Shown here: positions 27,404-36,199 of the stretch, piece by piece
Layout: each line of letters starts with the position of its first letter
Numbering within the stretch: position 1 is the first letter of the stretch
Program-made: the position numbers and the translations under genes
Notes under the pieces: generated by a model
What the model saw: the letters and a program-made list of their open reading frames with translations, nothing else
Told to the model about the DNA's origin: nothing
Databases searched by the model: none
NCBI GenBank assembly: GCA_944392335.1
Contig: CALXWJ010000097.1
Location: 62,001 to 126,000, forward strand
DNA from: an uncultured Clostridia bacterium
GTDB taxonomy: Bacteria > Bacillota > Clostridia > UBA1381
Direction of reading: 5' to 3'
DNA length: 64,000 nucleotides

Positions 27404-28111
27404 TTGATTTATAAGTTATTTGATTTATATTGGGATATTGAAACGAGATATGAAAAAACACGTTTTTTTTTAAAGGATTATATTTATCCGTCTGAGATGC
27501 GGGCTGATATAAACATTAAAATCACGGACGAAGAAATAAAAAATGAAATTTTAAAATATCCGGGACATGATGAGGTATATCATGAATTAATATGTATTTT
27601 CAGACATATAGCAAAAGAAATAATATCATATGACGGAATGTTTATGCACTCATCTGTGGTTTCCCTTGACGATCAAGGATATATGTTTCTTGGTAAAAGC
27701 GGGGTGGGCAAAACAACTCATGCAATGCTTTGGGAAAGTTATTTTAAAGGACGTGCCGAAATAATAAACGGCGATAAACCCATTATTCGTTTTATTGACA
27801 ATGATATTTTTGCATACGGAAATCCATGGGGAGGCAAAGAGGGGAAACATAAAAACAAGCGTGTTAAAGTTAAATGCGGCTGTTTTATAGTCCAATCAAA
27901 TATTAACAGAATCAGAAAATTGACGTCTGAGGAATGTTTTAAACTTTTGTTGAATCAAGTTGTCATACCTAATGAAACGGAGCTCAAAATCAAATTTTAT
28001 GATTTATTAAATAAGCTTTTGACAAGTATACCCTTTTATATATTGGAATGTGATATTTCCGATCAAGCGGTTTTGACGGCGTATAACTTTATGAGGAGTG
28101 AAAATCAATGA
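27404..28111 (+). CDS. HPr-kinase-like P-loop protein
   Basis: I choose the TTG at 27404 (235 residues), which has AGGTGAT upstream and follows the manA stop; an ATG at 27359 inside manA is an alternative. A Walker A motif GKSGVGKTT lies at about residues 97-105, and NGDKPIIRF, AYGNPWGGK and a downstream basic region match the HPr(Ser) kinase-like domain found in small standalone relatives of HprK. Length is about two thirds of true HprK and the N-terminal HprK domain is absent, so it is not the catabolite-repression kinase. Such proteins often neighbour PqqD-like and S24/S26-like genes in peptide-modification loci; the next gene is an S24/S26-like protein that overlaps it by four bases. Function uncertain. 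Confidence 0.8.
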   Translation: MIYKLFDLYWDIETRYEKTRFFLKDYIYPSEMRADINIKITDEEIKNEILKYPGHDEVYHELICIFRHIAKEIISYDGMFMHSSVVSLDDQGYMFLGKSGVGKTTHAMLWESYFKGRAEIINGDKPIIRFIDNDIFAYGNPWGGKEGKHKNKRVKVKCGCFIVQSNINRIRKLTSEECFKLLLNQVVIPNETELKIKFYDLLNKLLTSIPFYILECDISDQAVLTAYNFMRSENQ

Positions 28112-28572
28112 ATTTTACCTATGAGCAACTTGAACCGATAATAAGAAAAAAAATTTCCGACGGCGGAACAGTTGTTATAGAGCCAAAGGGAACGAGTATG
28201 CTTCCGCTTATAAGACAGGGAATAGACAAGGTTGAATTGTCGCCGTTTACCAAACGGCTTAAAAAATATGATATTATATTTTATAAAAGAAAAGACGGGA
28301 AATTTGTCCTTCACAGAATTATTAATGTCAGAAAAAATGATTATATACTGCGAGGAGACAATCAAACTATAAATGAACCGGGAGTTACGGATGATATGAT
28401 AATAGCTGTTGTGACGGCAATAATAAAAGATGGCAAAGTAATCAAAACGGACGATAAAGAATATATGCGATATTCAAAAAATCAGGTAAGGAAAAAAACA
28501 ATACTTAAAATATTTTTAAAGGCAAAGCGTAAAATTGCATCGATAGTAAAAAAGAATAAAGCACAGAAATAA
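28108..28572 (+). CDS. S24/S26-family peptidase-like protein
   Basis: The 154-residue protein resembles the signal peptidase/LexA peptidase fold. The serine motif is EPKGTSMLPLI (Ser30), followed by YDIIFYKRKDGKFVLHRI with His69 in the place of the usual lysine region, and LRGDN (Asp84), the Ser-His-Asp pattern of ER/archaeal-type signal peptidases (SipW-like). Unlike signal peptidases, no membrane anchor is visible, and the C-terminus is a basic, lysine-rich tail. It overlaps the P-loop gene by four bases, so the two are co-translated. I see no precursor peptide gene nearby, so its substrate is unknown. Confidence 0.75.
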   Translation: MNFTYEQLEPIIRKKISDGGTVVIEPKGTSMLPLIRQGIDKVELSPFTKRLKKYDIIFYKRKDGKFVLHRIINVRKNDYILRGDNQTINEPGVTDDMIIAVVTAIIKDGKVIKTDDKEYMRYSKNQVRKKTILKIFLKAKRKIASIVKKNKAQK

Positions 28573-28720
28573 TATCATCGCAAAGTAAAAACCGTGAAAC
28601 AATATCATTATCTGTGCATTATCCATGTGTGAATGTAAGTATGTATATATAATACATTAAAAAATTCAATTTGTCAATACTTTTTGAAAAAAAATTTTTA
28701 AATATGAAAGGAATAAAAAT

Positions 28721-28975
28721 ATGGCTGCTTATACATATTCTCCTAAAGGGGTTTGTTCAATCAACATTTCATTTGACGTAGAGGATGGTTTGCTAAAAAA
28801 TGTTAAATTTACCGGAGGATGTAATGGGAATTTGAAAGGGATATCGAGTCTGGTTGACGGGATGGAGGTTACGGAGGTTATAAAACGTTTAAAGGGCACA
28901 AATTGCGGCAATAAAGGAACTTCATGTCCCGATCAGCTTGCAAAAGCACTTGAGGCATATCTGAATACGAAATAA
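28721..28975 (+). CDS. TSCPD-domain protein (TIGR03905 type)
   Basis: The small 84-residue protein contains the ordered cysteines of this family: GVCS near the start, GGCNGN in the middle and NCGNKGTSCPDQLAKAL at the end. The name-giving TSCPD motif is intact. The family is found in many anaerobes and resembles the C-terminal domain of some B12-dependent ribonucleotide reductases; its function is unknown. The ATG follows GAAAGGA by 7 bases. It stands alone between the peptidase-like gene and the convergent nucleoside hydrolase gene. Confidence 0.9.
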   Translation: MAAYTYSPKGVCSINISFDVEDGLLKNVKFTGGCNGNLKGISSLVDGMEVTEVIKRLKGTNCGNKGTSCPDQLAKALEAYLNTK

Positions 28976-29141
28976 TAATGTATTTAGATTTAAAATGATG
29001 TTAAGTTTTTTTCTTTTTTGACCGATGTCATAAAATTACATTTATTTGATAAGTGTTAGTTGTCTAATATATTTGTTTAGATATTTATAAGTCCAAAATT
29101 AAATAAGGGCTTATCTGTGGTTATGTAAGTGTTTTATAAGA

Positions 29142-29182
29142 ATATGCACCTCAAAAAGAAAATATACTTTGAGGTGCATATA
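29142..29182. terminator. Hairpin between convergent genes, possible bidirectional terminator
   Basis: TATGCACCTCAAA (29143-29155) pairs perfectly with TTTGAGGTGCATA (29168-29180). There is no clean T run on either side, but its place between two convergent genes suits termination. The rest of 28976-29200 shows nothing else. Confidence 0.5.
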
Positions 29183-29200
29183 TAGAAAATTCATGAATAA

Positions 29201-30112
29201 TTAAACAGAGGTTATTTTATCTATCAAATCACGCATAAGTGAATCGCGGTCTATGTAATATACATATCTCATTAACTTTTCCATGGGTTTACATGAATAT
29301 ATCCCTTCATAAGTCGGCAGCTGGGTTTTGATAATGCGGGAAGACATAAAACGCTCATCATCATTTAAAAGCCAGGCAACAGCCGTAACATCCCAGATTA
29401 CACGCGTCCAGATTTTGTTATTACAATATTTTTTCACTTCATCGATTGTGTTTTGTGCCAGATAATCTGCAAGATCGTTTTTGCCGCACAGCCATTGCCG
29501 CAATTCCGGCTCTGATATTGTAAAGCCGCTGACTACCCCCATACACGGCAATTGAACAAAGGGGGCGTTGCTTTGCATAACAACTCTTGCAGCAGCAACA
29601 TCCTGCCACATGTTAAATTCTTTGGTATCGTGATAGTGCAATGAATGTCCGCCCAACCATACAACTACAATATTTTCCGCAATATCGGGATCAATCAGCA
29701 ATGCGGAAGCAATATTCGTTATAGCCCCGATTGCAACAACATAAAGCGGATTTTCGGGTGAGTAATTTTTTGCTCTGTTTACCAGATCCCGCGCGGCAGA
29801 CGAATCAACAAATGTTGTCTCGTCGGGCAAATATCGGCATGAACCTTTAAATACGGGAAAATCTTTTTGCATAAAATTAAGAATTTTAAGTATTTCCTGA
29901 TAACTTTTTTCCATACCGTCTTTTGGACCGGATGATTTTTGGTTATGAAAAGGCGCCGCATAAAATGCTTTAACATTCAGTTTTTCTTGTGAAGAAACCA
30001 AATAAGCAATGGCGAATTGGTCATCGATCTCATTATACGCGTCGGTATCAAGGACCACGTCGATCGGATGCTTGGGTACTTCTAAATTTTTGAGCATTTG
30101 TTCTTTATTCAT
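29201..30112 (-). CDS. Nucleoside hydrolase
   Basis: The 303-residue protein has the IUNH family calcium-site signature DTDAYNEIDDQFAIAYLV near residue 22, VVWLGGHSLHYHDTKEFN in the middle, and a C-terminal VIWDVTAVAWLL. These enzymes hydrolyse the N-glycosidic bond of nucleosides to base and ribose in the cytoplasm. A ribokinase-family gene lies directly upstream on the same strand, so the two would turn a nucleoside into a base and ribose 5-phosphate. The start follows AAGGAG. Substrate preference (purine, pyrimidine or another ribosyl compound) cannot be read; the histidine of the GGH motif is present. Confidence 0.9.
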   Translation of the reverse strand: MNKEQMLKNLEVPKHPIDVVLDTDAYNEIDDQFAIAYLVSSQEKLNVKAFYAAPFHNQKSSGPKDGMEKSYQEILKILNFMQKDFPVFKGSCRYLPDETTFVDSSAARDLVNRAKNYSPENPLYVVAIGAITNIASALLIDPDIAENIVVVWLGGHSLHYHDTKEFNMWQDVAAARVVMQSNAPFVQLPCMGVVSGFTISEPELRQWLCGKNDLADYLAQNTIDEVKKYCNNKIWTRVIWDVTAVAWLLNDDERFMSSRIIKTQLPTYEGIYSCKPMEKLMRYVYYIDRDSLMRDLIDKITSV

Positions 30113-30159
30113 TGTTAAACTCCTTTTTTATGTTATTAATTTTTAATGTTATTAAATAA

Positions 30160-30178
30160 ATCAATAATGGCTTGTCCG
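30160..30178 (+). repeat. Short 5' fragment of the structured repeat family
   Basis: ATCAATAATGGCTTGTCC matches the first 18 bases of copies A and C (differences at one or two positions) and then diverges. It lies between the ribokinase and nucleoside hydrolase genes and may be a decayed copy, although the match is short. Confidence 0.35.
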
Positions 30179-30181
30179 CAA

Positions 30182-31096
30182 TTATATTTTATTTTCATTA
30201 TTGGGAACTAATTTATTTAATGCATCATCAACCTCTTTTTTAAAAGGTATGGATGATGCCGCACCGTTTTTTGAAACGGCAAGAGCAGCGGCGGCGGATG
30301 CATATTTAAGTATTTGTAAAGTATCCATTCCCTGAAACATTCCGGAAATAAAATATCCGGTAAAGGTATCCCCGGCGGAGGTCGTATCCTTAACAACAAC
30401 TGAATATGAAGGGCAATACAGTGTTTCATATTTGTCGCTGTAAATGCTTCCTCTTGAGCCCAGCGTCAGTATGATTTTTAAATCTTTAAAATTTTTCCTG
30501 AAATAATCACATATTTTTTCCGGTGCGGTCCGGTTTGAAAACTCAAAAGCCTCTATTTCATTCAGTATGAGAATTGAGATTTTATTTAAATCAATTTCAG
30601 TTAACGATTTATGAAATGGAGAAGGGTTAAATATTATCTTCATCCCTTTTTTATATGCCGCTTCTATTATGTATTGTACATTATTTATTTCATTCTGCAA
30701 AAGTATGATATCATCTGAAGTAAAGTTACTTAATACATCATCGATATACTCCTTGCTTAACATATGATTTGAACCGCTGTACAGAATAATACAGTTTTCT
30801 CCTTTATCATCTACTTGTATGATCGCATGCCCGGTTTGCACATCTGCGGTTTTAAGAAAAGTGACGTCAACATTTGCATTTATCAGAGTTTCCTTTAAAA
30901 ATTCACCGTCTTTACCTATACATCCGGCATGATAGATCTTAATACCGCCTTTTGCCGCGGCAATAGATTGATTCAAGCCCTTGCCTCCCGGAAAACGCAT
31001 AACTTTCTCAGCATTTATTGTTTCGCCGGGTTTTACAAAATGAGGAAGCTGATATACATAATCAATGTTGCAAGAGCCAAAGTTAATAATATTCAT
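30182..31096 (-). CDS. rbsK: Ribokinase / PfkB-family carbohydrate kinase
   Basis: The 304-residue protein shows both PfkB signatures: GGKGLNQSIAAAKGG near residue 37 and the ATP/anion-hole motif DTTSAGDTFTGYF near residue 235. It begins NIINFGSCNIDYVYQLP, as ribokinases do. It phosphorylates ribose or a similar sugar with ATP in the cytoplasm. Being paired with a nucleoside hydrolase, ribose is the probable substrate, but other PfkB sugars are possible. The promoter side is separated from the AraC gene by repeat copy B, which is in antisense orientation to this gene. Confidence 0.88.
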   Translation of the reverse strand: MNIINFGSCNIDYVYQLPHFVKPGETINAEKVMRFPGGKGLNQSIAAAKGGIKIYHAGCIGKDGEFLKETLINANVDVTFLKTADVQTGHAIIQVDDKGENCIILYSGSNHMLSKEYIDDVLSNFTSDDIILLQNEINNVQYIIEAAYKKGMKIIFNPSPFHKSLTEIDLNKISILILNEIEAFEFSNRTAPEKICDYFRKNFKDLKIILTLGSRGSIYSDKYETLYCPSYSVVVKDTTSAGDTFTGYFISGMFQGMDTLQILKYASAAAALAVSKNGAASSIPFKKEVDDALNKLVPNNENKI

Positions 31097-31120
31097 AAAT
31101 TCACCCCGTTATTTGTATAT

Positions 31121-31290
31121 TCAATAAGAGCTTGTCCCGTCTTGGGCGAGGACAAGAGCAAAACAAGCGATTCGTGAATCGCCTCTACGTTGCTGCGCTG
31201 TAATCAGTAGTGGATTGTACTCTCACTGATTACAGATATGGGATCAGCCGCCGATTACGGCGGGGGACAACATGTGCGCAGTTATATAAA
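31121..31290 (+). repeat. Structured dispersed repeat, copy B
   Basis: TCAATAAGAGCTTGTCCC begins the copy, and GTTATATAAA ends it. Hairpins: CTTGTCC/GGACAAG with an inner CGTC/GGCG stem; GCGATTC/GAATCGC; a long TGTAATCAGT/ACTGATTACA-type stem spanning about 31200-31233 that ends with ATACTCTCAC-like bases; and CCGCCG/CGGCGG around ATTA. It lies between two minus-strand genes (AraC and ribokinase), so in its conserved orientation it has no downstream gene nearby. Confidence 0.8.
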
Positions 31291-31327
31291 CTAACTTTTT
31301 GGTAAAAGCATGGTAGTTTAATATTTT

Positions 31328-32176
31328 TTACATATGCTTTCTGTAATATGAAGGAGTTACTCCCATTATTTTTTTGAATGTTTCACAAAAATAACCCACA
31401 TTCATAAAACCTGAAATAGTAGCAACACGATCTATCGATCCATCACCATTTTTTAAACATTCACACGCCCTTTTTATTCTTACATAGTTTTTATATTCCA
31501 CAGGAGAAAAATTGGTTGCCTGTTTGAAACATTTTCTAAAATACGGTTCACTCAGATTACATAATGCTGCCAGCTCTGAATTTGTTAAATTACTTGTTAA
31601 ATTGTCCTGAATATATGTAATGGCCGCATGAACCTTTGAATAGTTTGAATATGATGTGACTTGATACAGATTCAATAAGATAATCAGGTCAAACATAAAA
31701 TTATTTATCATTGCACCGGCTTTGAAAGCAAATAAACTTCCCTGACGAGATGTTATTTGACTTAAATCAAAGAAATACTGTTTTATATTTTTAGGTATAT
31801 CTTTACATAAGATCAAAGGTGTATCGGAAAAGGATACAAATTCATTTGTGGCTAAATTCAACGCAGAAAAAGAAAGCCGGTAATATTCAAATTCAATTGA
31901 CTCAGAATAAATTATTCTGTCAACATATGGGGGAATATAGTAAAGATCCCCTTTTTTTACATATATGGTTTTATTATTAAAAGTAATTTTTGCATTGCCG
32001 TTTAAACAAAAATGAAAATTATGAAGATATTTGCGTTTGCCGAGATTGGAATATCCGACATTATAAATAAGATTTTCTACTATTTCCGATTTCCATGATG
32101 GCAGGCAATGACGGCATACAATTGAATCAAAACCCATATTTATTTTATGTAAGTCAGAAAAAGATATAATTTCCAT
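31328..32176 (-). CDS. AraC-family transcriptional regulator
   Basis: The 282-residue protein has an N-terminal cupin-like sensor (about 30-160, with GDLYYIPPYVDRI) and a C-terminal double helix-turn-helix (about 180-280) with TNSELAALCNLSEPYFRKCFK and GFMNVGYFCETFKKIMGVTPSYYRK, the AraC signature. It is transcribed from a near-consensus promoter at 32207-32235, divergent from the beta-helix operon beginning at 32449. It is likely to regulate that operon, or the ribokinase and nucleoside hydrolase genes downstream, in response to a sugar. Which one cannot be told from sequence. Confidence 0.9.
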   Translation of the reverse strand: MEIISFSDLHKINMGFDSIVCRHCLPSWKSEIVENLIYNVGYSNLGKRKYLHNFHFCLNGNAKITFNNKTIYVKKGDLYYIPPYVDRIIYSESIEFEYYRLSFSALNLATNEFVSFSDTPLILCKDIPKNIKQYFFDLSQITSRQGSLFAFKAGAMINNFMFDLIILLNLYQVTSYSNYSKVHAAITYIQDNLTSNLTNSELAALCNLSEPYFRKCFKQATNFSPVEYKNYVRIKRACECLKNGDGSIDRVATISGFMNVGYFCETFKKIMGVTPSYYRKHM

Positions 32177-32206
32177 GCTCTCACCGTTTTAATTATTTTT
32201 GATTTT

Positions 32207-32235
32207 ATTCTAACATGAAGGATGTAAAATGTCAA
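32207..32235 (-). promoter_or_regulatory. Near-consensus sigma-A promoter of the AraC regulator gene
   Basis: On the minus strand TTGACA (32235-32230), 17 bases and TAGAAT (32212-32207). Confidence 0.85.
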
Positions 32236-32320
32236 TTAACTTTGCGTAAAACACAATTAAATTTTTCCGTTAAGAAAATAAATAAAATCGTATTGTGTAA
32301 TTTAATATACAATTTGTGTA

Positions 32321-32349
32321 TTGCCAATATATTAATTAAATGATAAAAT
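32321..32349 (+). promoter_or_regulatory. Sigma-A promoter of the second surface locus
   Basis: TTGCCA (32321-32326), a 17-base spacer and TAAAAT (32344-32349). It leaves a leader of about 90 bases before the beta-helix gene at 32449 and is divergent from the AraC promoter. Confidence 0.65.
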
Positions 32350-32448
32350 GTTCTAAACAATGAATTCTTTTTTTTAAAATAATGGTTAATTTGCACAATT
32401 TTTTAATTATTTATTGTGTTGTTAATTAATATAAAAGGGAGAAAAATT

Positions 32449-35400
32449 ATGAAAAAAATAGCCGCATTTTTATTATCAGTTATGTGTATTTCAACAATTA
32501 TACCGGCAAATGCCATATCGGCACAAGATACTGAAGATTATGCCGAAGAGGAAATTATTCTCTATGTTTCACCGGACGGAGAAGATACAGCTGCCGGAAC
32601 AGAGCAATACCCCTTGAAGAGCTTTGAGGGTGCAAGAGACAGAGTCAGAAGCTTGCTGAAAAAGCAGACGGGAATTCCCATTACGGTCATTTTCAAGGAA
32701 GGGGAATACCGGTTTTCAAGAAGTGTTGAATTAAATGCATTTGACAGCGGTGTTGAAGGAGCGGAAATTACATATAAGGCTGAAGAGGGAGCAGATGTGA
32801 AATTTAAAGGCTCTGTCCTTTTGGATGTGTCTGAATTTGAATATATAAATGACGAGTCGATACTTGCACGTATCCCGGATGTTGCAAGGGATTATGTCGG
32901 CGCGCTTGATCTTAGTAAATTTAATATTTCAAATGTTCCGGTATTCGGAGGCGGAGGCGGAGGAAACAGGCCTACGAAGTATTATGATATTTATCTTGAT
33001 GACGAGCTGCAAACATTGTCCAGATATCCGAATACAGGATATATACAGATAAATGAGATCGTCGATCAAAATAATTGTATATTCAGACCTGCCGGAAGCA
33101 GGGTTTCCAGATGGGGTGCTGCAAAAGATGTGCAGATGTCGGGATATATCAGCAATACTTATGCGTATGACAGGACATATATAACAAATATCGACACACA
33201 AAACAGAACCTTGCAGTTTTTTAAAGGATATACCACAGGCGGACTTACCAATGTAACAAACAGATTTTTTGTATCCAATCTTTTGGAAGAAATAGACGTT
33301 CCCGGTGAGTGGTTCATAGATAAAGATACGATGATTCTTTATTATTATCCGCCCCATCCGTTATCTGACGAAACACTGGAGATGTCGGTGCTCCGCGAAG
33401 ATATGATAACCATTAAAGATGCTTCATATATTACCTTTGACGGGATAGAATTTTCACAAACATGTCGTGATGTTATAGGAATGGTACGCTCAAGCCATAT
33501 AACGGTAAGAAACTGCTTATTCAGAAATATCGGAAGAAGCGCGATAACAAATGATACTGTAATGACAGATATGATACTGAGCGACGGCTGCGATAATGTT
33601 TTGATTGAGAATAATACGTTTTATGAAATAGGCGGAGAATGTGCAAGATTGGGCGGCGGTGATTTCAGAACATTGGAACCGTCAAACAACAGAATAACAA
33701 ACAACCATGCTTATCACTATCAAACATATTCAAGATACGGTTATGCATTTGCCGTATCGGGTGTGGGGTCGATGGTCGATCATAATACCATTCATGACGC
33801 GCCGCACGGAGGCGTAAATTTCAGCGGAAACGATCATAAAATACTCTATAATGAAATGTATGATCTGTGTAAAGAATCAAATGACTGCGGCGCGATATAT
33901 TCAGGCCGTAATGTATTTATGCGCGGTGTTGAAATAGCATATAATTATATTCATGATATAAATATTCTTGATACATCTGTCGGCACCATTCAATGTGCTG
34001 TATATTATGATGACAGACTCTCGGAAGGATATGTCCATCATAATATTATCAAAAACTGCGGAAGAGGTATATTCTTACACGGCGGATGTGATATGACTAT
34101 TGAGAACAATATTTTAATCGATATGGATTCGGGAATTTCTTTTTCACATTGCGGAACGGGATTTGAAAATCTTTATTATGAGGCATTTAATGTACTCAAT
34201 CAATATCCGGTATATTCAAAATATCGAGGAATGTCGGAAGAAGAGCTATTTGCAAGAGAAGATGATTTTTATCCCAAGGGTAATTATTGTACCGATAATT
34301 TATTTGTAAATCCTTCCGGAGCCGGCGTTCAGACTACGGAGAATGTTCACATTGGCGACGGAATAGATGAAAATAAGATATTTGACAATGTTGTTGAAAC
34401 ATCATTTGATGATTTTGTTGATCCCGAAAATCAGGATTACACAATAAAGGATGGAGCAGATATTTTAAATACCATTCCGGGATTGAACGAAATAAAAATG
34501 TCTGAGATCGGGATATATGATAAAGACAGTATCGAATTGGATCCGGAGCAGACCTTTTTAAAGACCGCTCCTAAAAACAATGAGAAGAATGTAGAATCTT
34601 CTTCAGCAATTTTTGCATGGGAAAATGTGGAAAAGGCAGACAGATACAGATTGGTTATTGCAACCGATCCGCAGCTTGAAAATGTTGTTTATGATGAAGA
34701 GGTATTTTATAATACTATTACACTCGACAGTCTTGATTCCGGAAATGTACAGTATTATTGGGATGTTGTCGCTTACAGCAATTCAAAGGACGGAGGAACT
34801 GAAATAATAGAAAGTACCGGTGCGCCGTATCTTTTGACAACGTCTAAATATGATAATCTTGATAAGCTTATATTAACCGAAACGATACAAAATGCCGAGA
34901 GTCTGTATTCAGAGCTTGAAGTGGGTACCGCGGCGGGTCAAAGCAGTGAAGAGGATGTTCAAGCATTCAGGGATGCGATTGATAGTGCTATAGAGGTCAA
35001 CAATCTAAAGGTAGGTATCCAGGCAGATGTTGATAAGGCAGCAAATGATCTGGACAACGCTATAAGAACGGTATCATCAAAAAGAAATCTCGGATATTTC
35101 GGTATAGATGGAATGCTGGCAGATATAGATAACTGGACATTGCAGGGTAATCAGGACAGCTATATAAGCGATAATGTCATGTACCTAAAAGAGCATGCTT
35201 CTTATGATGAAAAAATTGATACATATAAGGTCTTAAAATTTAAAATGAAAGTATCATACAATACAAGCGGATGGACTGCTTTCGGAATAAAACAGGCAGC
35301 TCCCGGAATTGTATGGTCGGGAGGAACGGGATATTTTTGGGCTTTTAAGGCTGATCAATTTGAATATCAAAGATTTGTTGAAGGTGCAGGAGGATTTTTA

Positions 35401-36186
35401 CAGGATGCCATTCCGAATACATATCTGACTCCCGATGTCTGGCATGATATAGAAATAGCATCAACCGATGTGCAAAACGGTGTATGGAATTATCTCAAAG
35501 TCGATGATCAATACGTTTTAAATGTTGTTGATGAGTCCGGGTATATATCAGACGCCGGATTGTTCCAGATATATTGCTTCGGTGATATAGAAATTGAAGT
35601 AATGCCGGCGGATAATCTTCCTGAGACATTTGACAGAAACATAATGACTTCAGGCGGCGCCGATAGATTGGCGGCTGTTGATCCGGTTGTTGAAAATTTG
35701 AATAAAGCATTTAATGCTGTTGACGGAAGCGTTGAAAATATCGACGGCGGAGTATTGCTTAAAAAGGCCGGAAGCGATGTTTTCGCATCGGCTGATAAGC
35801 TTGACGGCAATGAGATTTTAAGGTTTAATGCGATATTTAATTTTGCCGATTCCCAACAGGCAATGGGTATCAGGATGAATGCTCCGCAAGCCACACTTCA
35901 GGAGGCAGACGGATATTATGTCACGATCAATAATGATAATATAATCCTTGAACGTTCGGGAACCGATGGAAATATTATTTTGGGTATCGTTCAAAATAAA
36001 TATATTAAGTCGGGAGAAAAGGTGAATATTGAATTCGGGGCATATCCTGTTGAAGAGGGTATGAGAATCATATTATATGCCGACGGAGAAAAAATATTTG
36101 ATTATGCAGATGCATATTCAAAACATGAAGCGGGATATTTTACACTGTATGATATAAGCGGTTATGGAATCAGTATTATGGATTAA
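32449..36186 (+). CDS. Giant secreted right-handed beta-helix protein with FN3 and LamG-like domains
   Basis: The start is ATG 32449 after AAAAGGGAG (1245 residues), giving a signal peptide MKKIAAFLLSVMCISTI...; the in-frame reading from 32416 lacks one. The beta-helix (about 40-690) opens with YVSPDGEDTAAGTEQYPLKS and includes TLSRYPNTGY, EIDVPGEWFIDKDTM and CGAIYSGRNVFMRGVEI. An FN3-like domain (about 695-790), a helical FIVAR-like segment (about 800-880) and two LamG-like domains (about 885-1050 and 1070-1245) follow. It is probably a polysaccharide-degrading protein; substrate unknown. No SLH is present; the next gene, 13 bases on, encodes an SLH anchor. It heads the second surface operon. 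Confidence 0.85.
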   Translation: MKKIAAFLLSVMCISTIIPANAISAQDTEDYAEEEIILYVSPDGEDTAAGTEQYPLKSFEGARDRVRSLLKKQTGIPITVIFKEGEYRFSRSVELNAFDSGVEGAEITYKAEEGADVKFKGSVLLDVSEFEYINDESILARIPDVARDYVGALDLSKFNISNVPVFGGGGGGNRPTKYYDIYLDDELQTLSRYPNTGYIQINEIVDQNNCIFRPAGSRVSRWGAAKDVQMSGYISNTYAYDRTYITNIDTQNRTLQFFKGYTTGGLTNVTNRFFVSNLLEEIDVPGEWFIDKDTMILYYYPPHPLSDETLEMSVLREDMITIKDASYITFDGIEFSQTCRDVIGMVRSSHITVRNCLFRNIGRSAITNDTVMTDMILSDGCDNVLIENNTFYEIGGECARLGGGDFRTLEPSNNRITNNHAYHYQTYSRYGYAFAVSGVGSMVDHNTIHDAPHGGVNFSGNDHKILYNEMYDLCKESNDCGAIYSGRNVFMRGVEIAYNYIHDINILDTSVGTIQCAVYYDDRLSEGYVHHNIIKNCGRGIFLHGGCDMTIENNILIDMDSGISFSHCGTGFENLYYEAFNVLNQYPVYSKYRGMSEEELFAREDDFYPKGNYCTDNLFVNPSGAGVQTTENVHIGDGIDENKIFDNVVETSFDDFVDPENQDYTIKDGADILNTIPGLNEIKMSEIGIYDKDSIELDPEQTFLKTAPKNNEKNVESSSAIFAWENVEKADRYRLVIATDPQLENVVYDEEVFYNTITLDSLDSGNVQYYWDVVAYSNSKDGGTEIIESTGAPYLLTTSKYDNLDKLILTETIQNAESLYSELEVGTAAGQSSEEDVQAFRDAIDSAIEVNNLKVGIQADVDKAANDLDNAIRTVSSKRNLGYFGIDGMLADIDNWTLQGNQDSYISDNVMYLKEHASYDEKIDTYKVLKFKMKVSYNTSGWTAFGIKQAAPGIVWSGGTGYFWAFKADQFEYQRFVEGAGGFLQDAIPNTYLTPDVWHDIEIASTDVQNGVWNYLKVDDQYVLNVVDESGYISDAGLFQIYCFGDIEIEVMPADNLPETFDRNIMTSGGADRLAAVDPVVENLNKAFNAVDGSVENIDGGVLLKKAGSDVFASADKLDGNEILRFNAIFNFADSQQAMGIRMNAPQATLQEADGYYVTINNDNIILERSGTDGNIILGIVQNKYIKSGEKVNIEFGAYPVEEGMRIILYADGEKIFDYADAYSKHEAGYFTLYDISGYGISIMD

Positions 36187-36199
36187 CGGAGGAATTATT

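Noticed and set aside
28573-28720. Possible precursor peptide for the HPr-kinase-like and peptidase-like pair
   Set aside because: No small frame with a ribosome binding site is present in this stretch.
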